A stretch of 5,685 bases of DNA, from positions 1 through 5,685 of the forward strand of contig CALGBT010000360.1 in the NCBI GenBank assembly GCA_937884235.1. The letters are read 5' to 3'. Below the pieces are notes generated by a model that made no database searches, had not been told where the DNA came from, and was given only the letters and a program-made list of their open reading frames with translations. The translations under genes and the position numbers were made by a program. How positions within the stretch are numbered: the stretch's first letter is position 1; each line of letters opens with the position of its first letter. Below are positions 1 through 5,171 of this stretch, in pieces. This DNA comes from an uncultured Pseudomonadota bacterium. Lineage in GTDB: Bacteria; Myxococcota_A; UBA9042; CAIXZC01.

Positions 1-2
1 TG

Positions 3-410
3 GACCACCCGAGCAAATATGAGTATTCGAGCTACAACTTCTACGCGCAAGGTCAGCAGAACCGATGGACGCGGCGCCTCACTCCGCCGCAGTGGTACCT
101 CGACCTGGGGGAGACGCCAGAAGCCCGACAGGCTGCCTATCGCCAGCTCTGCGATGCCTACTGGGCCGACAAGCAGTCCCGGCTGGCAAAGAAGGCCGCG
201 GACGAAGGTTGGGGAGTCGGCTCGGAGAGGTTCGTGGACAATCGCACGCGGCTGATGACGGCGATACGACGTCAACAGCGACGCGGGAAGATCCCCCGGC
301 GGCAGCTGACAGAGATGGCTGGTCGTTTGACGGAGGTCGGCTGCTCTGCCGCCTCGCCGCAGGGGAGCCCCGGTCTCCCTCGTGGTTGGGTGGCGGGCCT
401 GGCCAGCTAA
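3..410 (+). CDS. REP-associated tyrosine transposase (RAYT, IS200/Y1-like), C-terminal fragment
   Basis: Reading frame 3 is open from the left edge to the TAA at 408-410 and gives 135 residues with no start, so the gene begins outside the window. It has no early ATG, so an ATG-based ORF scan misses it. The visible part starts just before the Y-x-Y-S-S-Y motif (residues 6-11), followed by the segment PPQWYLDLG (28-36) and ARQAAYRQLC (41-50). This order (SSY, then a W/Y-x-x-LG turn, then an R-x-x-x-Y-R helix) is what I know from the region after the catalytic Y1 (HUH plus Tyr) domain in RAYT proteins. The basic stretch at residues 81-101 fits the DNA-binding tail of that family. The catalytic HUH and Tyr motifs lie off the window, so activity cannot be judged. 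Such genes are usually single-copy, domesticated elements that act on REP hairpins. The last 25 residues (Gly/Ser/Pro-rich) look like an unconserved tail. Confidence 0.72.
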   Translation, partial: DHPSKYEYSSYNFYAQGQQNRWTRRLTPPQWYLDLGETPEARQAAYRQLCDAYWADKQSRLAKKAADEGWGVGSERFVDNRTRLMTAIRRQQRRGKIPRRQLTEMAGRLTEVGCSAASPQGSPGLPRGWVAGLAS

Positions 411-573
411 CCATACGCAGCACCATTCCTGTACCTAGCCGACTCCACGACGGACAGGTCTACTCGGCCCCCCCCACGAAGCCACACGAGAATCCGATCT
501 TGAACCACGGAGACGGGCCCCAGCCCCCCCCCAGGAACCAATTCGAGGATGACCGTATCGGTCGGTGCGCCGC

Positions 574-587
574 CGCCGTGCACGGCG
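574..587. other. Perfect 14-bp palindrome / short hairpin
   Basis: The sequence CGCCGTGCACGGCG is its own reverse complement. As RNA it would fold with a 5-bp GC stem and a TGCA loop. It is followed on the plus strand by a poor T-stretch (GTTTTGG), so it could help end transcription of the RAYT gene, but a chance palindrome in GC-rich DNA is also possible. Confidence 0.35.
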
Positions 588-690
588 TGGTCGTTTTGGC
601 CCTGCCATGAAGATCTCAAGGCGGAACGGGCGTTACAGGTTGGCTGGTAGGCCCGATAAGTGTCGGTAATGAAAGGTAAATGTGGCGCCA

Positions 691-728
691 CGTCCCGGTC
701 TCATCTCTCCGTCCCGGTCTCCTCTCTG
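691..728. repeat. 19-bp tandem duplication (two copies)
   Basis: Unit 1 (691-709) and unit 2 (710-728) share CGTCCCGGTCTC and the following CTCT. They differ at the twelfth-to-thirteenth-base region (A versus C) and at the last base. The repeat lies about 60 bp past the stop of the GGDEF gene. It is most simply a replication-slippage product; no function is visible. Confidence 0.7.
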
Positions 729-786
729 CGAGGGCTCTTGGGTGGCCGGCCTGCGGCGGTGTGAGGGAAGCAAGAGGAGGGCGGGG

Positions 787-1836
787 CTAATTCAGGAGGC
801 GAACGATGGACCGGTTGCGCCCTGCGGCTTTGGCCTCGTAGAGGCACTCATCGGCCTCTTTGAGTAGTGCCTCCAGACAGCCTTCGACGTCATCGCCGAT
901 GGTGCCCGTTGCCCCACCTATGCTGACTTTGACCTCCTGGCCGGCAATTGGGGTGGCGGAAATGGCCTCCCGGACCTTTTCGCAGAGCGCGTGGAAGCTG
1001 GCTGGATCAACGGGGTAGCAGAAGGCAACAAACTCCTCACCGCCGTGCCGGCCCAGGACATCAGAGCCGCGTAAAGCCTCAGTCAGCCGCTTGGAAAGGC
1101 CCTGAAGGACCTTGTCCCCGACCTGGTGGCCGAACTGGTCGTTGAGCTGTTTGAACAGGTCTACGTCGAGGATAATTGTACCAACGTCCTCGCCCCGGCG
1201 CCGAGCCACGAAACCGATGGGGCGCACAGTCATCATGAACCCCCGACGGTTGAGCAAACCGGTAAGCGGATCCCGATGGGCTTGGATGGCCAACTCCCGG
1301 TTGCGCAGCCAGAGGCTGTTGAGCACACTTCCGAGAACGACCATCTCAGCGGACTCGCCACCATACTTGGAGAAGGCAGCGATGAAATGGCCTAGGTGCT
1401 GTTCGTAATCATTATCGGGGTTCTGGAGAGCGCTGGTCAAGGGGAGCCCGGAGGCGTAATGGAAGAGAGCCTCAAAGGCTGGATGGAGCATGTAGAACTC
1501 CATCTTGTAGGCGATGAGAAAGGCAGCATCTACGGAGTTGGCGAGAGCCGCCTGGGCAACCTGTCCAGTGGCTTTCTGGGCCAGTTCTTCGAGCTCCTCG
1601 GCGAAGACATGAGGTCGATCGAAGAATTGCGGGATATGCCCCTCTTTGACAAGTTCGAGCAACTCCGACCAGAACGCCACGTGGGTCTCTTCCTCTTCCT
1701 TCATATTCTGCCAGAAAGACCTCAGCGGATGGTCGGCGAAGCTCTCCTGAAGCGCACCGTAGACTTCGGCCGATGACTGGTCGATACTCAGGCAACTCTC
1801 AACTATCTTTACAAGCACGTCCTTTTCCACGGTCAT
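787..1836 (-). CDS. Diguanylate cyclase with an N-terminal ferritin/rubrerythrin-like sensor domain
   Basis: The 349-residue product should make c-di-GMP from two GTP. The GGDEF domain (about 186-349) is complete: DPLTGLLNRRGF (189-200), the metal/substrate block with D224, D226, F228-K229, N232-D233, G236-H237 and G240-D241, the active-site loop GGEEF (265-269), and an inhibitory I-site RxxD (R256-D259) exactly five residues before it. An active, product-inhibited enzyme is therefore expected. Residues 1-180 are all-helical, with no signal peptide or membrane segment, so the protein is cytoplasmic. They carry a two-fold pattern of acidic helix residues and ExxH-type motifs: D19/E24, then E49-x-x-H52; E113, then E145/H147-x-x-H150. 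This resembles the di-iron site of ferritin-like (rubrerythrin-type) bundles, but the second ExxH is not canonical. Hemerythrin-GGDEF proteins (Bhr-DGC of Vibrio cholerae) are a known parallel for iron-based control. The ATG at 1836 has a good RBS. GGDEF call near certain; ferritin-like call moderate. Confidence 0.93.
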   Translation of the reverse strand: MTVEKDVLVKIVESCLSIDQSSAEVYGALQESFADHPLRSFWQNMKEEEETHVAFWSELLELVKEGHIPQFFDRPHVFAEELEELAQKATGQVAQAALANSVDAAFLIAYKMEFYMLHPAFEALFHYASGLPLTSALQNPDNDYEQHLGHFIAAFSKYGGESAEMVVLGSVLNSLWLRNRELAIQAHRDPLTGLLNRRGFMMTVRPIGFVARRRGEDVGTIILDVDLFKQLNDQFGHQVGDKVLQGLSKRLTEALRGSDVLGRHGGEEFVAFCYPVDPASFHALCEKVREAISATPIAGQEVKVSIGGATGTIGDDVEGCLEALLKEADECLYEAKAAGRNRSIVRLLN

Positions 1837-1839
1837 GTT

Positions 1840-1846
1840 CTCCCCT
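1840..1846 (-). promoter_or_regulatory. Ribosome binding site of the GGDEF gene
   Basis: On the minus strand AGGGGAG lies three bases before the ATG at 1836-1834. It is a strong purine-rich Shine-Dalgarno and fixes this start. Confidence 0.7.
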
Positions 1847-1887
1847 GTTCAGACACCTCTTTAGTAGCACAGGCAATGAGACCGGGC

Positions 1888-1893
1888 AATATA
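1888..1893 (-). promoter_or_regulatory. Possible -10 element for the GGDEF gene
   Basis: The minus strand reads TATATT about 50 bp before the start codon, an AT-rich island in GC-rich DNA. No good -35 (TTGACA) sits 17 bp upstream; the sequence there is CTACTC. No GG-N10-GC sigma-54 pair fits either. The gene may have a weak own promoter or be read through from the upstream secreted-protein gene. Confidence 0.22.
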
Positions 1894-1922
1894 GTGGGCG
1901 ATGCGGCGCTGAGTAGGGGAAT

Positions 1923-1951
1923 GCGGCAGCCCCCGAGGAAGGGGCTGCCGC
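1923..1951 (-). terminator. Strong 11-bp hairpin after the secreted-protein gene
   Basis: Bases 1923-1933 pair perfectly with 1941-1951 (GCGGCAGCCCC with GGGGCTGCCGC), leaving a 7-base loop. It begins 10 bases after the stop at 1961-1963. On the minus strand the following bases are ATTCCCCTACTC, so the U-tract of a classical intrinsic terminator is missing. It may be a weak terminator or an mRNA-end stabiliser that lets some transcription pass into the GGDEF gene. Confidence 0.6.
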
Positions 1952-1960
1952 CCCGGGGGG

Positions 1961-3007
1961 CTAGAAGCTGCATTCCATGTACATGGCCCAGTTGTTGCCT
2001 GGGAAGTCTGTGCCTTCGGGCCACGCAGTTTCAGTCTGATAGATAGGGGCGCACGCAGTGGCCACCGAGGCCAGTGTTACTTGTGCAATCGTAATCTGGT
2101 TGTTGCTTACAGGCTGGAAGATAACGCCCACGTAGTCCCCGCAGGCAGGCGAGAAGCCTTCGCCGTTGGCCAGGGCATCAGCAATGATTTCGTCGACGCG
2201 AGCCTGGCTCCAGCTACCCAGTCCAGAGGTGGAGACCTGGTCGTCGATGAGGGTCCAGATGGCCCGTTGGACATCCCCGAATGTGAAGTCGCCACCTGCG
2301 ACCGAGGCCTGTCCCGGGTAGGACTGATTCAGGATGTAGTTCAGCAGATCAAGGTTCTCCGGTTGCTCCACCAGGCCTTCGGGAATGGACTCGTACGAGG
2401 AGTAGACATTGGCGGTGTATGTCGCCCCAGGGCTGATGGTCCGATCGGTGTCGATGCAGTAGTCATCGTAGATGCCGTCCAGCGCGCTGCCGCCCGAGAC
2501 AAACACGTCAAAATAGGATGGTTCACCGTAGGCCGTGCCAGGATGGGCCACCTTTATGGTCACCACATCCGGCAAGCCTTCGGCGAAGGCAGCGAGGTTG
2601 GCGTCGTAGCCGATGATGGTGGAGACGACACCGTGTGCGGCGACAAGAAGGTCACCTGAAAGGCCGTCAAGTGGCAGTGCGAAGTTCACCTCCTGCTCAC
2701 AATCAACCGCGTCCTGGAGGTCGAACTTACCTGGGATGGGGTTGCTCTTCTTGGTCATGGGAATCCCTTCCAGGGAACTTGCCACCTGAAGGTGCGCCTG
2801 CCCGATGCACCAGTCATCCGCCAGGACGTAGTCAACATAGAGGTAGTCGCCATCGCTAAAGACGTGAACGTCTCCGACGACGGCCCCGGAGCCACCACCA
2901 CCGCCGGCGATGAGTGGAGCCGAACAGGTCTCTTGAGCCTGGACGGAGAGGGGGAGCGACAGAAGTAGCGACAGTGCAGCAAATGATGCATAGACGGTCT
3001 TCTTCAT
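1961..3007 (-). CDS. Secreted protein with candidate internal-thioester (Cys-Gln) domain
   Basis: The 348-residue product starts MKKTVYASF and has a Sec signal peptide: two lysines, a hydrophobic core at 8-20, and likely cleavage after A24 (SVQA/QE). The frame stays open upstream to 3247, but ATG 3007 has the RBS and the signal peptide, so it is the start. Residues 28-112 form a beta-rich module with the markers PLIAGGG (31-37), VGDVHVFSDGDYLYVDY (44-60), DWC (65-67) and NPIPGKF (89-95); I recall this layout from uncharacterised exported proteins. Residues 180-317 hold YC (Y183-C184) and VQRAIW (246-251), the Cys and Gln motifs that form the internal thioester in TED/TIE adhesin domains. The C-terminus has TETAWPEG (325-332) and NNWAMYM (338-344). 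The mature part has seven cysteines, which would leave one unpaired, as a thioester needs. No PEP-CTERM, LPXTG or membrane anchor is seen. It lies directly downstream of a sigma-54 promoter. Export is firm; the thioester is motif-based inference. Confidence 0.88.
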   Translation of the reverse strand: MKKTVYASFAALSLLLSLPLSVQAQETCSAPLIAGGGGGSGAVVGDVHVFSDGDYLYVDYVLADDWCIGQAHLQVASSLEGIPMTKKSNPIPGKFDLQDAVDCEQEVNFALPLDGLSGDLLVAAHGVVSTIIGYDANLAAFAEGLPDVVTIKVAHPGTAYGEPSYFDVFVSGGSALDGIYDDYCIDTDRTISPGATYTANVYSSYESIPEGLVEQPENLDLLNYILNQSYPGQASVAGGDFTFGDVQRAIWTLIDDQVSTSGLGSWSQARVDEIIADALANGEGFSPACGDYVGVIFQPVSNNQITIAQVTLASVATACAPIYQTETAWPEGTDFPGNNWAMYMECSF

Positions 3008-3011
3008 GATC

Positions 3012-3017
3012 TTCCTC
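3012..3017 (-). promoter_or_regulatory. Ribosome binding site of the secreted-protein gene
   Basis: The minus strand reads TGAGGAAGATC directly before the ATG at 3007-3005. GAGGAA at 3017-3012 is a good Shine-Dalgarno at normal spacing. It selects this ATG over the open frame upstream. Confidence 0.75.
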
Positions 3018-3050
3018 AAATGGTTTCCAAGGTTTGTACTTGCAACCGGT

Positions 3051-3066
3051 GGGGCACCGTTGCCCC
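3051..3066 (-). other. Hairpin in the 5' leader of the secreted-protein mRNA
   Basis: GGGGCA (3051-3056) and TGCCCC (3061-3066) form a perfect 6-bp GC-rich stem with a 4-base loop. Transcription from the predicted sigma-54 start near 3083 would place it inside the roughly 76-base leader, ending 34 bases before the RBS. It could protect the 5' end of the mRNA or affect translation. ACCGGTG occurs both beside it (3045-3051) and at 3073-3079. Confidence 0.4.
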
Positions 3067-3094
3067 TTCCTGACCGGTGCTGACCTAAATGATT

Positions 3095-3110
3095 GCAAGG
3101 GCGGTGCCAA
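3095..3110 (-). promoter_or_regulatory. Sigma-54 (-24/-12) promoter of the secreted-protein gene
   Basis: The minus strand reads TTGGCAC-CGCCC-TTGCAA. This matches the RpoN consensus YTGGCAC-N5-TTGCW at every conserved base, with GG and GC exactly 10 bases apart. Counting from the -12 C at 3095, transcription should start near 3083, giving a 76-base leader before the ATG at 3007. Such promoters are silent until an AAA+ activator hydrolyses ATP, and the divergent gene encodes one. It is the strongest non-coding signal in the window. Confidence 0.88.
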
Positions 3111-3172
3111 CTACCGAAGTCTACCATTGCAAATCCGGCTAACCTTTGTGGCGAGCGGCCGAACGGAATCGT

Positions 3173-3198
3173 CCGCCGGAGGCAAGAGAGCCTGGCGG
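3173..3198. promoter_or_regulatory. Interrupted inverted repeat in the divergent control region
   Basis: CCGCC (3173-3177) pairs with GGCGG (3194-3198) and AGGC (3180-3183) with GCCT (3190-3193), around the loop AAGAGA; two Gs bulge on the left arm. Its centre is about 104 bp upstream of the predicted sigma-54 start and about 50 bp from the larger dyad. It could be a second activator site or simply GC-rich self-complementarity. Confidence 0.3.
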
Positions 3199-3219
3199 CA
3201 CATGCTGGTGACGCGAATG

Positions 3220-3248
3220 TTGCATTTGTCTCGGGGCCCTGATACAAA
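3220..3248 (+). promoter_or_regulatory. Possible sigma-70-type promoter of the activator gene
   Basis: TTGCAT (3220-3225) and TACAAA (3243-3248) are 17 bp apart and match the -35 and -10 consensus at 3 and 4 of 6 bases. They sit on the two arms of the dyad, so a protein bound there would block this promoter. That would make the activator gene self-limiting. The match is weak. Confidence 0.25.
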
Positions 3249-3254
3249 ATGCGA
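3220..3254. promoter_or_regulatory. 35-bp near-palindrome, candidate activator (UAS) site
   Basis: The dyad is centred on GGGCCC (3234-3239). Its outer arms GCATTTGT (3222-3229) and ACAAAATGC (3244-3252) are complementary apart from one extra A, and most inner bases also pair. The centre is about 153 bp upstream of the predicted sigma-54 start, within the usual range for enhancer-type sites, and about 60 bp before the activator gene. A Fis-type HTH dimer would bind such a dyad. The direct repeat CGAATGT (3214-3220 and 3255-3261) flanks it, 41 bp apart. The dyad structure is seen; the binding role is inferred. Confidence 0.5.
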
Positions 3255-3286
3255 CGAATGTCTCAAGTGTTTCATGGGCTACTGTT

Positions 3287-3292
3287 GGGGGA
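3287..3292 (+). promoter_or_regulatory. Ribosome binding site of the activator gene
   Basis: GGGGGA, continuing as AGCT, lies just before the ATG at 3297. In-frame ATGs at 3249 and 3258 have no purine-rich sequence in front, and the first lies inside the dyad. This decides the start at 3297. Confidence 0.65.
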
Positions 3293-3296
3293 AGCT

Positions 3297-5117
3297 ATGA
3301 AGAACCTGCTCGATACACTCGAAGGGTCAAAGATCGCTGTTGGAGCGGTGGCTGATGCTATTCTCTCCACCGCAGCAGATGCCATCGTCGTCATCGATTC
3401 ATGCGGTATCATTGTCAAGGCCAACCGATCGGCGGAGAGGATGTTCCAGTATGGTCGGGGAGAACTGACGGGGCAGCAAGTGACGGAGTTGATGCCGGCA
3501 CCCCATCGGGAGCAGCATCAGGACTACATTGATAGCTACCTGCGCACAGGAGAAGCACAGATAATCGGCATTGGACGTGAGGTGCAAGGACGGCTCAAGG
3601 ATGGGACGTTACTGGCCATGGAGCTGTCGGTGAGCGAAGTTCGCCTGGAAGATTGCACACTCTTTACTGGTATCTTGCGGGATGTGTCCGCACGCCGGCA
3701 GGCGGAGGAGGAGTTGGCTCGGGCTCTTCGCAGGCTGAAAGAGAGCCGTTCCGACCTGCTATCCGTTCTCAATCGTCTGCGTATGGGCACGGTGGTGGTT
3801 GACCGACGGCGCTGTGTCGTCTATGTGAGCGAAGCGTGCCGTCCCTTCCTATGCATGGCACCGGCTGACGTGGTAGGACTTACATGGCGGGAGGCCTTTC
3901 GCTTCTCGTCGAGGGACTCAGCAAGGTTGGAGGACAACTGTGTACGTCCGGAGCCGGAGCGCGAGCGGTTGCAGGCCCAGTTCGCCGGCGACAACAATGA
4001 GGCCATTGCCGTCGAAGTAGAGATCCTCGATGACCCGCGCGACCCGAACCAGCACTTCTTCTTCATCTACGACATCTCCGAGACTGTGCAACTGCGCAAT
4101 TCGTTGCGCCAACACCGCTTTCAGGGGATTGTTGGCCAGTCAAAGGTGATGCAAGGGCTATTCGAACAGATCGAGCGAACCGCCAGCGGTGACTGGACCA
4201 TACTCATTGAGGGTGAAACTGGGGCGGGAAAGGAGTTGGTGGCAAGGGCCATCCACGAGTCGAGTCCCCGCCACCAGCGCACTTTCATGGCCGTAAATCT
4301 CGCAGGGCTCTCCGAGTCGCTTATTCAGAGCCAGTTGTTTGGCCATCGTAAGGGAGCTTTCACCGGGGCCACCTCGGACCGAGAGGGGCTCTTTGAGGCT
4401 GCCGCAGGGGGAACACTGCTCATTGACGAGATCGGAGATGCCCCGGTCGGAGTCCAGGTGCAACTGCTGCGCGTGCTGCAGGAGCGAGAGATAGTTCGCT
4501 TGGGCGAGACGCATCCCCGGAAGATTGATGTGCGCATTCTCGCCGCAACGCACCGCGACCTAGCGGTCGAGGTTGCGGCAGGTCGTTTTCGCGAAGACCT
4601 GCTCTATCGGGTTCGGATAGCGCGGCTGCGGGTTCCTCCGCTGCGCGAACGCCATGAGGATATTCCTTTGTTGGCCGAGCACTTCCTGCAGCGAGCCGCA
4701 AGTGGCGTGGGACGGGGGGCCCCCGTCCTGTCCCCGCAGGCGCTCAGTGCCTTGATGGCACACGACTGGCCGGGCAACGTCCGCGAGTTGAGAGCGGCCC
4801 TGGAGTCGGCCATGATTCACTGCCAGGGAGAACGCATTGAGCGGCGCGATCTGCCTCCTGAGGTGATTGTCGACAAGGTAGGAGGCGAGGTGCCTCCCCA
4901 GTTCTCAGGAGGGCCATCCATGTCTTATGGCCCAGGGCCGTCCGAGACAAATCAGGCAATGTCCGAGCGAGATGCTCTGCTTCGAGCGCTGGAACAGACC
5001 GGTGGTCAACGTGGTGAGGCGGCCCGGTTGCTGAATATGAGCCGCGCTACCCTCTATCGGCGTCTGGACGAATTCGGAATTCCCCGCAAGAACCGCCGCC
5101 GCCTTGATGTGCATTGA
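3297..5117 (+). CDS. PAS-PAS sigma-54-dependent activator with FixL-like heme-PAS signature
   Basis: The 606-residue cytoplasmic regulator has four parts. PAS1 (about 18-132) carries LMPAPHREQH and IIGIGREVQGRLKDG. H74 and R94 are 20 residues apart, as are the heme ligand His200 and O2-contacting Arg220 of Bradyrhizobium FixL, and Y77/Y81 align too, so heme-based O2 (or NO) sensing is predicted. A charged coiled-coil linker (132-160) leads to a divergent PAS2 (about 155-265). The AAA+ domain (about 275-500) has Walker A GETGAGKE (306-313), an intact sigma-54 contact loop GAFTGA (353-358), Walker B LLIDE (374-378), FREDLLYR (431-438), PPLRER (447-452) and WPGNVREL (491-498). A Gly/Pro/Ser linker joins a Fis-type HTH (about 557-595). 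There is no receiver domain, so control is by ligand rather than phosphorylation. It diverges from a sigma-54 promoter, its probable target. Activator call near certain; heme binding about even, since some look-alike PAS domains lack heme. Confidence 0.95.
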   Translation: MKNLLDTLEGSKIAVGAVADAILSTAADAIVVIDSCGIIVKANRSAERMFQYGRGELTGQQVTELMPAPHREQHQDYIDSYLRTGEAQIIGIGREVQGRLKDGTLLAMELSVSEVRLEDCTLFTGILRDVSARRQAEEELARALRRLKESRSDLLSVLNRLRMGTVVVDRRRCVVYVSEACRPFLCMAPADVVGLTWREAFRFSSRDSARLEDNCVRPEPERERLQAQFAGDNNEAIAVEVEILDDPRDPNQHFFFIYDISETVQLRNSLRQHRFQGIVGQSKVMQGLFEQIERTASGDWTILIEGETGAGKELVARAIHESSPRHQRTFMAVNLAGLSESLIQSQLFGHRKGAFTGATSDREGLFEAAAGGTLLIDEIGDAPVGVQVQLLRVLQEREIVRLGETHPRKIDVRILAATHRDLAVEVAAGRFREDLLYRVRIARLRVPPLRERHEDIPLLAEHFLQRAASGVGRGAPVLSPQALSALMAHDWPGNVRELRAALESAMIHCQGERIERRDLPPEVIVDKVGGEVPPQFSGGPSMSYGPGPSETNQAMSERDALLRALEQTGGQRGEAARLLNMSRATLYRRLDEFGIPRKNRRRLDVH

Positions 5118-5131
5118 CTACCTGTGCACTC

Positions 5132-5171
5132 CTGTGAAATACATTGCGCCCTGTATCCCGTCAGTTCACAG
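5132..5171. terminator. Possible two-way terminator between convergent genes
   Basis: CTGTGAA (5132-5138) pairs with TTCACAG (5165-5171), and inside it ATACA (5139-5143) pairs with TGTAT (5152-5156), with an 8-base loop and an 8-base bulge on one side. It starts 15 bases after the activator stop and overlaps the end of the glycine-rich gene. There is no clear U-tract on either strand, so this is tentative. Confidence 0.35.

Larger units (their letters stand above)
411..786. other. Non-coding spacer between the RAYT gene and the GGDEF gene
   Basis: No convincing gene lies here. Frames stay open on both strands only because the DNA is GC-rich; the translations (for example 407-691 on the minus strand) have no recognisable domain, signal peptide or good RBS. 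The stretch holds an 8-C run (468-475), a 9-C run (524-532), a 14-bp palindrome (574-587), a GTAG-plus-hairpin motif (647-666) and a 19-bp tandem duplication (691-728). Both flanking genes end in this spacer, so it is a convergent 3' region. That, together with the upstream RAYT, fits accessory or REP-like non-coding DNA. No tRNA or rRNA fold was seen. Confidence 0.55.

Noticed and set aside
19..610. Two plus-strand ATG frames (19-255 and 65-610) over the RAYT region
   Set aside because: They are Arg/Pro/Ser-rich shadows; the third frame carries the RAYT motifs.
407..691. Open frame of 94 codons on the minus strand in the spacer
   Set aside because: No recognisable domain, poor start context, and composition typical of GC-driven open frames; it also overlaps the end of the RAYT gene.
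1126..1776. Plus-strand open frames opposite the GGDEF gene
   Set aside because: They are antisense shadows of a gene with a clear conserved domain.
3206..3224. A second sigma-54-like promoter on the plus strand (CTGG ... TTGCAT)
   Set aside because: GG and GC are 13 bases apart instead of 10, which RpoN does not tolerate.
3005..3247. 80-residue N-terminal extension of the secreted protein
   Set aside because: It would run through the sigma-54 promoter and bury the signal peptide; ATG 3007 has the RBS and the signal sequence.
3249..3296. Earlier in-frame starts of the activator at 3249 and 3258
   Set aside because: Neither has a Shine-Dalgarno, and 3249 lies inside the dyad; 3297 has GGGGGA in front.
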